DNA from: Oscillospiraceae bacterium
GTDB taxonomy: Bacteria; Bacillota; Clostridia; Oscillospirales; Oscillospiraceae
Direction: 5' to 3'
DNA: 64,000 nt
Assembly (NCBI GenBank): GCA_009781515.1
Contig: WQXY01000004.1
Coordinates: forward strand, 28,618-92,617
Shown here: one piece after another, positions 51,106 to 59,464 of the stretch
How positions within the stretch are numbered: position 1 is the first letter of the stretch
Layout: each line of letters starts with the position of its first letter
Position numbers and translations under genes: made by a program
Notes under the pieces: model-generated
Told to the model about the DNA's origin: nothing
Databases searched by the model: none
Seen by the model: the letters and a program-made list of their open reading frames with translations, nothing else

Positions 51106-52826
51106 GATAGCCTTACTCCCCTAATATCCATGCCGCCTTTTGTGCCGACCACTGCTATGTTATTAAACACAGCAGGAGATGCTTCAACGAGAGAACCGAG
51201 ATTAATGCTGCTTAGCAGCTGACCAGTCAGCCCGTCAAGCAAAAACATATCACCTGCAGTATCGGTATGAATTATATAGCCTTTGCCGTCCGCATTATAC
51301 ACACATACGGGCGAACTCCACGAGTAGACACTCGTATGCTCCCAGACTATTTCGCCCGTGCTTTTTCTTATTGCCGCGAGAACTCCCGCACCTTGCGTCG
51401 GAGTCCTTGCAACAGGCACAAAAATCAAGTCACTGAGACTATTGCTGCCTGATGCTATGGTGCCTTGTATACCACCGGATACACCGCTGACTGTATGGCA
51501 GTTATAATTAACCTGCCAAATAATTTCACCTGTTTCGGCATTAAGCTTCCATATGGGTGTTTGCGCCGCTGTATCTGCGGGAGCTCTCCAACCGCCGTGA
51601 AAGCCTGCGCCGAGGTAAATGTATGCTTTTTCGTTTTCAATGGAAAATACGGGTGAGTTGTTTGTATCATCGAGGGAGTCATGCACCCATACGATTTCCA
51701 ATGTATTCAGATTTAAGCATAACATATGACCGCCGTTATCCGAAATGTATGCAAATCCCTCAAATATTGAAACACTCGACTCAATCCCGTACCAGAACAT
51801 ACCGCCCTGCTCATGCCTTTTGCCGTCAAAACGCCATTTTATTATGTCTGACGGCGATACACTGATTGCACCAAACTCGGGATTGTATCTTGTATTTAAG
51901 TCCATTATGTAGAGCAAACCGTTTTCACTCGGATAAATAAGCCTGTCGTTGAGGGTACATATAAGCGGCGAGGAGTCTGCGTACGAATGTGGCTCGGGAA
52001 GCTTTCGCGGAGCAAAGGAGTCATCTTGCCCAAATGTGTAAAGGATTGCTCCGTCAATGAGGCTGATAATAAATATTTTTGCATTGCCGAGCGCACTGTC
52101 ATAGCCTGCACCGACATATAAGAGCGGATAACCGCGCGGGTCAATAGCTCCGCTGCCCTTAAACGTCCAGCCTATAAAGAGCTTATCGCGGGTATCTTTT
52201 CCCGTTTCGAGCTCTTGGAAGTATATGTAACCGTCCATTGCGGCATAGATAACTTCCGTAAGCTCCTCTTGCTCTTTTGCCCAATCAAACATATTTGACA
52301 TTATTGCACGGGTTTCAACAGGCCATTTTGTAATAAGCGGCTGACCTGTCCAACCGTGACCGCGCCAAAGTGCACCGTCGGGAGCTGTAAGAGAACCCGT
52401 AGACCGCTTCCAAATTTCGGTAAGCGTTCCCTCTGTAATGTTTGCGTATCCGAACGAGGCATTTTCGCGGAAATTATTGCCACGAAATGTTGTTATTGCT
52501 TCTATTTTTGAATATTCGTCACCGTGAGCGAAGTTAAATCTCGGAAAAAAATTAAATGTTTCGGTTATCTGACCGTCTGCCATGACAGATGCAGCGGCTA
52601 TCATATTTTCGGGCTGTGTACCCGATACTGCACGCGGGTTTAAGAAAGACGGCTCCGGTGTAGGAACGTAAGCACTCCCGCCGTCCCCCCCGTTTACAAC
52701 GGGAGTTCCCTCCGGCGGTATATCCGGATCATCTGCTTCATTACATGCCGACAAAGCAAGCAACATAATAATGATGATTGAAATCAGCTTGATAAAAAGT
52801 TTGATGTTTTTCCTTGTTTTTTGCAT
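51102..52826 (-). CDS. PQQ-like beta-propeller lipoprotein, paralog of 49300..51105
   Basis: Lipobox LLALSAC; extensive shared sequence (YSKIEAITTFRGNNFRE..., GYAYF/ISDNGGHMLCLNLNTLE). Confidence 0.8.
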   Translation of the reverse strand: MQKTRKNIKLFIKLISIIIIMLLALSACNEADDPDIPPEGTPVVNGGDGGSAYVPTPEPSFLNPRAVSGTQPENMIAAASVMADGQITETFNFFPRFNFAHGDEYSKIEAITTFRGNNFRENASFGYANITEGTLTEIWKRSTGSLTAPDGALWRGHGWTGQPLITKWPVETRAIMSNMFDWAKEQEELTEVIYAAMDGYIYFQELETGKDTRDKLFIGWTFKGSGAIDPRGYPLLYVGAGYDSALGNAKIFIISLIDGAILYTFGQDDSFAPRKLPEPHSYADSSPLICTLNDRLIYPSENGLLYIMDLNTRYNPEFGAISVSPSDIIKWRFDGKRHEQGGMFWYGIESSVSIFEGFAYISDNGGHMLCLNLNTLEIVWVHDSLDDTNNSPVFSIENEKAYIYLGAGFHGGWRAPADTAAQTPIWKLNAETGEIIWQVNYNCHTVSGVSGGIQGTIASGSNSLSDLIFVPVARTPTQGAGVLAAIRKSTGEIVWEHTSVYSWSSPVCVYNADGKGYIIHTDTAGDMFLLDGLTGQLLSSINLGSLVEASPAVFNNIAVVGTKGGMDIRGVRLS

Positions 52827-52843
52827 GAGTCAGCAGCTCCCTC

Positions 52844-53689
52844 TTAGGTAAAGTGAATGTGATTATTTATATGCTCATTGCAAAAGCAGTGATATCCGTT
52901 GCATTTTGAGCAGTAACGAAACTCCATGTCGGGATAGTCCGTGTCGGTTTTGCCGCAAACCGCACATATATGGCGGTACGGCTTATCGGCAAGGTCTTTT
53001 TTCGCACGTTTTGCGGCTTTCTTGAAGTTGATTGTCTGCTTTGACATCGAAAATTTAAGCGGGCGTATGTATGAAAATAAATCGTAGCCGCAGAATATAA
53101 AGAAGTTCAGCAACGCTATGAGCGGCAAAAAGGCTGTCGCAAACTGCCCTGCCAAGACTTCGGATATAATAGAGAATGTAAAAAATGCGGCATTTGCAAG
53201 TGCAAGCCACTTGATTTTTATCGGTATGATAAGAAACAGTCTGACCGTAAAATCGGGAAGCAGTACCGCAAAAGCAAAAAACATAGAAAGGTTAATAAAG
53301 CCTGCCGTTAAATAGACCGGTAAGAATAATATATAATACATGATAAAGCCGTATATTATGTTAAGAAGTATGCCGAAGATGTAATAAATCGTAAATTTTG
53401 CAGTCCCCCATTCACGCTCGAGTGTGCTTCCGATAAAGTAGTAGAAATACAGCATCAGTGCAGTGAAAAACATATTGTTGTTAATAGGTAAGAATATCCA
53501 TGTCAAAAGCCGCCAAACCTGTCCTTGCATAATGAGCGGCGGCGAAAACGCCAAAAACACTCTCAGCTCAAATGTGCCGACAAGAAACACGGCAGCAGAT
53601 AATATAACCACAAATATCATCAGCTTTGGTATTCCAAAACCACGATGTCGCTGACAAAATCTGTCTATGATATGATTTAGCTTTTTCAC
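52844..53689 (-). CDS. Rhomboid-like membrane protein with C-terminal zinc ribbon; catalytic GxSG not evident
   Basis: WRLLTWIFLPINN and REWGTAKFTIYY rhomboid-like segments; multiple TMs; CAVCGKTDTDYPDMEFRYCSKCNGYHCFCNEHINNHIH. Confidence 0.7.
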   Translation of the reverse strand: MKKLNHIIDRFCQRHRGFGIPKLMIFVVILSAAVFLVGTFELRVFLAFSPPLIMQGQVWRLLTWIFLPINNNMFFTALMLYFYYFIGSTLEREWGTAKFTIYYIFGILLNIIYGFIMYYILFLPVYLTAGFINLSMFFAFAVLLPDFTVRLFLIIPIKIKWLALANAAFFTFSIISEVLAGQFATAFLPLIALLNFFIFCGYDLFSYIRPLKFSMSKQTINFKKAAKRAKKDLADKPYRHICAVCGKTDTDYPDMEFRYCSKCNGYHCFCNEHINNHIHFT

Positions 53690-53810
53690 TGTCGCTAAGG
53701 CTCCCTTAGTATATTGTTTGCTTACGGCATAGGAACAGTTCCTGTGCTACTAACTTTATACTATAGCATATATTTGTGTTTATTTCCATATTATCTTCTT
53801 GAAAAAATGC

Positions 53811-53839
53811 TTGCATTTCATATATTCATGTGCTATCAT
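53811..53839 (+). promoter_or_regulatory. Sigma-A-type promoter for rplS
   Basis: TTGCAT, 17-nt spacer, TATCAT. Confidence 0.65.
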
Positions 53840-53882
53840 ACTTTGGCATGTCCAATTTTCGGGATTTTTGGAGGATTATAAA

Positions 53883-54236
53883 ATGGATTTGATTAAATCG
53901 CTAAGCGAGGAATATATGAAGCCCGAGCTGCCGCCCATGAATGTCGGCGACACTGTTAGGGTTACTGTTAGAGTTAAAGAGGGCAACCGCGAACGCAATC
54001 AGGCTTTCGAGGGCACTCTTATTGCCAAAAAACACGGTGGCATTAACGAAACCATTACAGTCAGACGCATTTCTTATAATGTCGGCTGCGAAAAGGTTTT
54101 CCCCGTTCATTCACCCTCAATTGTTTCTATTGAAACAATTCGCCGCGGTAAGGTTCGCAGAGCCAAGCTCTATTATCTTCGCGATAAGATTGGTAAAAAA
54201 GCCAAGGTTAAAGAAAGAATTAACAAAGGCGCATAA
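53883..54236 (+). CDS. rplS: 50S ribosomal protein L19
   Basis: [35 protein letters not shown] start 53799 too early. Confidence 0.97.
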   Translation: MDLIKSLSEEYMKPELPPMNVGDTVRVTVRVKEGNRERNQAFEGTLIAKKHGGINETITVRRISYNVGCEKVFPVHSPSIVSIETIRRGKVRRAKLYYLRDKIGKKAKVKERINKGA

Positions 54237-54260
54237 GTTACATAATATAACTAAAAACAA

Positions 54261-54300
54261 CAAGGGGACAGAACTTAAGCTCTGTCCCCTTGTCATTTTT
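54261..54300. terminator. Strong intrinsic terminator between rplS and rpsU
   Basis: caaggggacagaacttaagctctgtccccttgtcatttttt, 12-bp stem, T run. Confidence 0.9.
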
Positions 54301-54306
54301 TAGTGT

Positions 54307-54492
54307 TTAACCAAATCGCTTGTTTTTGTTTTTCCGTGCAGCCTCAGACTTCTTGCGACGCTTTACGCTCGGACTCTGATAGTACTCTTTTTTCCTTAAA
54401 TCTGAGAGGACGCCGGACTTAGCACAGTTACGCTTAAATCTTTTAAGTGCACTGTCGAGATTTTCACCGTCTTTTACATGTACTTCTGACAT
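54307..54492 (-). CDS. rpsU: 30S ribosomal protein S21
   Basis: [51 protein letters not shown]. Confidence 0.96.
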   Translation of the reverse strand: MSEVHVKDGENLDSALKRFKRNCAKSGVLSDLRKKEYYQSPSVKRRKKSEAARKNKNKRFG

Positions 54493-54591
54493 AGTTTTTC
54501 GCCTCCTCTCCATGCTCATGTTCCAATCGGAACGGGTAAAACATTTTTGAGCAAGAGGATTATATTGCTACAACCCTGCGTTTGTCAACAT

Positions 54592-55509
54592 TTATTTTGG
54601 ATTTTTTCTTACATACCACGGTCTGTTTACCGGTTTTTTGTCTTCGACCTCGACTCCGACATTATTTCGAGCCTCCTCGTCATGGTCGATTATTATCTTT
54701 TCGACACTGCTGATGTCCCACTCACGAAGTGCCTGACTGACTGTTTTGCGTGTTTCTATAACATCTTCGATGGTTTCATCAGGCTCGTCGGGTTCATCTA
54801 TCGTAATCCTTATAGGTGTTACAACCTGCGGCTTCACAGGCTCCGGCGCAGGTTCAACAACAGGTGCCGCGGGCGGCGGTGCAGCAACAGGCTTTTGTGC
54901 AGCGGGTTTTACAAGCGTGCCGGGGGTTCTCGGCTCGTCAAGTTCCTTGATGATTGCTCCCATCATTGCTTCTGTTCTGCGCTTGACATCCGTGCATACA
55001 CAAGCAAACATCATAAGTGTAAGTGCCTTGCGAATTCTGATACGAGAGTCGGGGTTCGGGTCTTTGTAATCTTTTATTACATTATCAACGACAGACTCAA
55101 CACCACCTTTGGAGTTGTCATCACTTTGTCCGCTTTGCTTCATTGCCTCGCAAAGGTAATTATACAGCGTGCTTTCTTTGATAATCGCTTCGCTGCCGTC
55201 TTTTGCCTTGCCGTTGACGTAGCTCATAAGCATTGTGATATGCTCAAGTTTAATACATTCTTTAAGTGCGTTGATAATGAGTATTCTCGCTAAGTGCACT
55301 TCCTCATACTTCTTGCCGACAGGGTTTTCCACCCAGCCTCTTTTTACCCAGTTTTGTATGGTAGAGCCCTCAAGCCCCGTAACCGTACATACCTGCGATA
55401 AGCTCAGTCCGCCTGTTGCTTCAAGGAGCATTTCGATTTTCGCAAAACCTTTTTCATTCTTGTCGGAGCCTGTTTTCCCTTGCAGTGCAGTATCATTTAC
55501 ATCAAGCAT
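54592..55509 (-). CDS. DUF1836 family HTH protein
   Basis: LSLSQVCTVTGLEGSTIQNWVKRGWVENPVGKKYEEVHLARILIINALK. Confidence 0.82.
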   Translation of the reverse strand: MLDVNDTALQGKTGSDKNEKGFAKIEMLLEATGGLSLSQVCTVTGLEGSTIQNWVKRGWVENPVGKKYEEVHLARILIINALKECIKLEHITMLMSYVNGKAKDGSEAIIKESTLYNYLCEAMKQSGQSDDNSKGGVESVVDNVIKDYKDPNPDSRIRIRKALTLMMFACVCTDVKRRTEAMMGAIIKELDEPRTPGTLVKPAAQKPVAAPPPAAPVVEPAPEPVKPQVVTPIRITIDEPDEPDETIEDVIETRKTVSQALREWDISSVEKIIIDHDEEARNNVGVEVEDKKPVNRPWYVRKNPK

Positions 55510-55715
55510 AGTACTCTCCTTTCCTCCCGCTCAGAGAGGTTGTAAGTTATGTAAGGATTTCACGGTTGGGGGTTCTTGCGGTGCCTGTCTTGTGATTTTC
55601 CGTATTATATCATAGGTTCATCGTGAACGTCAAGAGGAAAGTTGTAGACAAAGAATTGGCGTTGTGCTAATATGAAAAACCCACAGTCACTCAGTTTTAC
55701 CGAAAGGAACAGGAT

Positions 55716-57263
55716 ATGCATACTCTCATGGAGCAGCTGAAAAGGGTTTTTGACTTTACTAAGTCAAAACGAACGCTAATCGGCAGATTGGCTTATGCTG
55801 CTTTTGCTGTCGGCTTGATAGTTTTGATATATTTCTTGGTTTCCGGCAGGGTTGATCTTCAAGAAAAAGAAAAGCGTGAACACGAGGAGCAAGTTGCATA
55901 TGTTGACTCTGTGCTAAAAAGCATAGATAGGTATTACAGCGAATTTACATCGGCATCGGGCAACGAGGCTCGCAGAGTTGAGGTATATCACGGATTTCTC
56001 GAATATAAGGCGGCAACCTTTAATAATAAGCGTAATAACGATGAAATATACGAGAGCCTGAACACTACGTTTTATAACATGAATGTAGCGTACTATAACG
56101 AGTATGACGCAATTGTCGACACTATAGAACACAGTGCCGCCATTGATATAAGCGAGCTTGACGACTATATAAATGACTACCTGCAAAAATCATATACAAT
56201 CTATGACACTTTCAACGAAAGCGGAACTTCCGGCATCATTTTCGATAACGAGCAAGAGCCCATTGATAGAGAAAGATATGTTCTTTTCAATGAGCTTTCT
56301 GAAATAAAAGACGTGTTGGCAGATAGCGATTTTTTCAGCGACAGCCTCATAAAAATCAGCAGCCATATTGAAGATTTGGCCGGCATTAAAGAGTTTATAG
56401 AATACGGGGTTATTTTCGGCAGCCAGCCACAAGCCGAGCCCCTGCTCGAGCGTATTGACGGACTGATAAAGACATATTCAGATATGCTGACAGACGAAAA
56501 GCATTTCGCAACTTATTCGGAAATTGAGGCGCTGCTCGACCGCAAAAGAGAATGGTTTCTCGGCAATTACAACGAGCTTCTGCGTGAAATAACAATAAAA
56601 GTATATGACGGCTTAAGCGAGAGAGATACAGTAATTCAAAAAACCGGCGACTTAATGGCTTTAATCAATTTGTTAAATGCGGAACAAATAATAGACACCG
56701 AAAGCCACGATGATTTATACGAGCGTATACGAAACACTATTTTTGAATATACAGACTCTTTTTGGCTTTGGCCAATGGACGACTACTATGCAGTATTTGC
56801 CGGATACGGGTGGCGAATGTTTGGTGGAGAGCACAACTATCATGGAGGAATAGATGTACACGGTTCAAATTCCGAGGGAGTTGATATTAACGGTGCACCC
56901 ATTCGTGCAGCAAAATCGGGAATGGGATATTTTCATCAGGTAAGCAGAACCTCCGGAAGATGTGTTATTATTGACCATGGCGACAACACATTTTCACTAT
57001 ACGCTCATGCATCAAGGCTTGTAGGAGAAAACAGATTTGTCAGACAGGGCGAAATTATAGCTTATGTCGGCTCGACCGGAAGATCGACTGCACCCCACTT
57101 GCATTTTGAGATACGAACAGGCAGAGATAATACAAATATATTAGGCAACTGGCTCAAATACGACCTTGTTCCAAATAATCCGATAGCTCATGAAATTGAC
57201 CACGGGAGAGCAGTTCGCACAGGTCATATATCTTATATCTATGATTTTCCTTATATTCCTTAA
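55716..57263 (+). CDS. M23 family metallopeptidase with N-terminal TM and helical domain
   Basis: HNYHGGIDVHG...VIIDHGDNTFSLYAHAS...GSTGRSTAPHLHFEIRTG. Confidence 0.93.
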   Translation: MHTLMEQLKRVFDFTKSKRTLIGRLAYAAFAVGLIVLIYFLVSGRVDLQEKEKREHEEQVAYVDSVLKSIDRYYSEFTSASGNEARRVEVYHGFLEYKAATFNNKRNNDEIYESLNTTFYNMNVAYYNEYDAIVDTIEHSAAIDISELDDYINDYLQKSYTIYDTFNESGTSGIIFDNEQEPIDRERYVLFNELSEIKDVLADSDFFSDSLIKISSHIEDLAGIKEFIEYGVIFGSQPQAEPLLERIDGLIKTYSDMLTDEKHFATYSEIEALLDRKREWFLGNYNELLREITIKVYDGLSERDTVIQKTGDLMALINLLNAEQIIDTESHDDLYERIRNTIFEYTDSFWLWPMDDYYAVFAGYGWRMFGGEHNYHGGIDVHGSNSEGVDINGAPIRAAKSGMGYFHQVSRTSGRCVIIDHGDNTFSLYAHASRLVGENRFVRQGEIIAYVGSTGRSTAPHLHFEIRTGRDNTNILGNWLKYDLVPNNPIAHEIDHGRAVRTGHISYIYDFPYIP

Positions 57264-57280
57264 TGAGGACAAGGGCAAAA

Positions 57281-57315
57281 AAAAGTATCCCCCGACTTGG
57301 TCGGGGGATACTTTT
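57281..57315. terminator. Bidirectional intrinsic terminator between the M23 gene and rplL
   Basis: aaaagtatcccccgac-ttg-gtcgggggatactttt, perfect 16-bp stem. Confidence 0.9.
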
Positions 57316-57324
57316 CATCGGTTC

Positions 57325-57705
57325 TTACTTGAGTTCGACTTCGGCACCTGCGGCGACTAACTTTTCTTTAAGTTCGTTAGCTTCGTCTTTGCTTACGCCC
57401 TCTTTAATGTTTGTCGGTGCGGACTCAACAAGTGCTTTTGCCTCTGCAAGTCCAAGTCCTGTAATTGTACGGACTTCTTTGATGACCTTAACTTTTTCTG
57501 CACCAAAGCTTGTCATTACGACTGTAAACTCTGTTTGCTCCTCGGCTGAAGCTGCGGGTCCTGCTGCTGCTCCGGCTGCCGGGGCTGCCATTGCTGCTGC
57601 TGATACGCCAAATACTTCTTCGAGTTCTTTTACCATTTCTGATAATTCAATAACTGTTAAACCTTTTATCTCTTCAATCAGAGATTGTACTTTATCTTTC
57701 GCCAT
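57325..57705 (-). CDS. rplL: 50S ribosomal protein L7/L12
   Basis: [40 protein letters not shown]. Confidence 0.97.
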   Translation of the reverse strand: MAKDKVQSLIEEIKGLTVIELSEMVKELEEVFGVSAAAMAAPAAGAAAGPAASAEEQTEFTVVMTSFGAEKVKVIKEVRTITGLGLAEAKALVESAPTNIKEGVSKDEANELKEKLVAAGAEVELK

Positions 57706-57723
57706 TTGATTATACCTCCATTA

Positions 57724-58443
57724 TTATTTTTCTGTTTCTTCTGTTTGGGCTGCAGGTTCTTCGGCTTGTGCCTGTGCTGCAGGTTCTTCTTGTGCTGCTG
57801 TTTCTGCTACGGGCTCGGCAACTGCTTCTGCTTCCGCTGCGGGCTCGGTTGCGGGTTCTTCCGCTTTTGCTTCCTCGACTGCGGACTCTTCTGCCTTCGG
57901 TTCTTCTGCTTTGGTTTCCGCTTTCGGTGCTGCGACATCTACGTCGACCGCTCCGCCCTTTTCGGCTACAGCTTTGAGCACGACAGCAAGGCTTGTAATA
58001 GGAGCAAGCAGTGTTCCGAGGAACTGAGCTTGAAGTATCGGCAGCGGCGGAATACTTGCTATTGCGAGAACTTCGTCTTTCGAGAGTATTTTGCCGTCCA
58101 TAAATCCGGCTTTAATCTCAAAGTAATCGGGCAATTTGTCCGCAAACTCCTTGACAACTCTTGCCGGAGCAATCGGGTCATCCGCACTTGTAGCAAGAGA
58201 TGTTGTTCCGACGAGTACGTTGTCTAATTCTTCAAAGCCTACGTTTTTAATAGCAAACTTCATCAGCGAGTTTTTGATGACACTGTACTGTACGTTTTCT
58301 TCACGAAGCTTAACGCGCATTTGTGTGTCTTCAATAACTGTGATACCTTTATAGTCAACAAAAACACCGGATTTGCTTTTTAGTCTTTCCGTCATTTCTT
58401 CAACTATTTGCTTTTTTTCTTGCAGTACTTTTTCACTTGGCAT
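57724..58443 (-). CDS. rplJ: 50S ribosomal protein L10 with long Ala/Glu-rich C-terminal tail
   Basis: MPSEKVLQEKKQIVEEMTERLKSKSGVFVDYKGI; A/E-rich tail of roughly 70 aa; ORF start at 58521 too early. Confidence 0.95.
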   Translation of the reverse strand: MPSEKVLQEKKQIVEEMTERLKSKSGVFVDYKGITVIEDTQMRVKLREENVQYSVIKNSLMKFAIKNVGFEELDNVLVGTTSLATSADDPIAPARVVKEFADKLPDYFEIKAGFMDGKILSKDEVLAIASIPPLPILQAQFLGTLLAPITSLAVVLKAVAEKGGAVDVDVAAPKAETKAEEPKAEESAVEEAKAEEPATEPAAEAEAVAEPVAETAAQEEPAAQAQAEEPAAQTEETEK

Positions 58444-58479
58444 TTTCTTTTTCACCTCCCATAATGTTAGATTACATCC

Positions 58480-58585
58480 AAAAAAGTCCCTGTACAAAGA
58501 CAGGGACAACAGCCATAACAAAGCTTTAGCTGTCCTCGGCAGGGGTTTACAAGCATTTTTGCTCTACCTGCTGTCTTTGGAACGC
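58480..58585 (-). ncRNA. Ribosomal protein L10 leader RNA with terminator-like hairpin
   Basis: gacagcaggtagagcaaaaatgcttgtaaacccctgccgaggac ... gtccctgtctttgtacagggactttttt upstream of rplJ; typical L10 leader architecture. Confidence 0.88.
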
Positions 58586-58641
58586 TTTGAGAATATATCA
58601 GAGGAAAAGCTGTTTGTCAAGCACGGGATATAATATTTTAC

Positions 58642-58690
58642 GACAAATCACCCGCCCCTGCGGGGCACCCTCTTTACTAAAGAGGGCTTT
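58642..58690 (+). repeat. REP/MITE-like composite hairpin repeat, copy A
   Basis: gacaaatcacccgcccctgcggggcaccctctttactaaagagggc; shares its start with 62287. Confidence 0.65.
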
Positions 58691-58699
58691 GGGGAGTAT

Positions 58700-59449
58700 C
58701 TATCCTATTTTTTCAGAAAAGCCGTCGGAGTCGTGAATGAGTCTTGCCTGACCGTTTCTCATCTGCATCTCTGATGGGTCCGGACCTTCATCAAGTATTA
58801 GAGTGATAGTATGCAAGTTAAGAATTCCGTCATCAGTTAAGGTTCCCGAATATAGATTTGCTCTTGTGAAAGCATCGTCTGTTTCGAGTCTGATCACATC
58901 TTGTACCACAAACACGGTAAAGTTCATTTCCGAACCTACAATAAAACCTCCGACTCCCTCTCCCACGACACCTCCCTCGGGACCCTCAGATGCTGTTTTG
59001 ACACCAATTGTTAATCGCTGATTATCTTGCTCGTAAAATGTTACGAAAGAGTCGGCGAACTTATGTCCGGGGCTGCGCATATCGTCATAATTAGACGCTA
59101 AAAGAACATGCGGTGACGAAAGGAAAGTTCCTGTCATATCTGGCGGTGTGATACCTGCATAAATCGGCATACCAAGGTCAATAATTTTTTCTAACATATC
59201 GCTTGGTATTAAATCTCTTATATCTTGAGTCAGGCTGCTTACAATTTCATCAAAACTATCGTCACCGTTAATGTTTCCATCGTCATTTGTTTGATTGCCT
59301 AAATCAACGCTGTTATCCGGTGTTGTATCGGGAGTTGGCGAAGGCGTTAAATTCGGCGTGACTTCCGGTGCCGGCGCATGGGCGCAGGCTGCGGTCAGCA
59401 TTACTATAAATATGAAAATCAAAATTGCTGTTTTCTTCATAATCATCAC
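58700..59449 (-). CDS. Putative lipoprotein of unknown function
   Basis: Lipobox VMLTAACAH followed by a P/T-rich spacer. Confidence 0.7.
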   Translation of the reverse strand: MMIMKKTAILIFIFIVMLTAACAHAPAPEVTPNLTPSPTPDTTPDNSVDLGNQTNDDGNINGDDSFDEIVSSLTQDIRDLIPSDMLEKIIDLGMPIYAGITPPDMTGTFLSSPHVLLASNYDDMRSPGHKFADSFVTFYEQDNQRLTIGVKTASEGPEGGVVGEGVGGFIVGSEMNFTVFVVQDVIRLETDDAFTRANLYSGTLTDDGILNLHTITLILDEGPDPSEMQMRNGQARLIHDSDGFSEKIG

Positions 59450-59464
59450 TCCATCACTATTCTT

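Noticed and set aside
50579-51124. ORF with GVGSGVGLGVGVGVG repeats
   Set aside because: Reverse complement of the P/T-rich stalk minisatellite of the PQQ protein, not an independent gene.
54547-55293. 248-aa Cys/Arg-rich plus-strand ORF
   Set aside because: Antisense to the DUF1836 gene; composition is an artefact of codon complement.
57685-58227. 180-aa Cys/Phe/Gly-rich ORF
   Set aside because: Antisense to the GC-rich Ala/Glu tail of rplJ.
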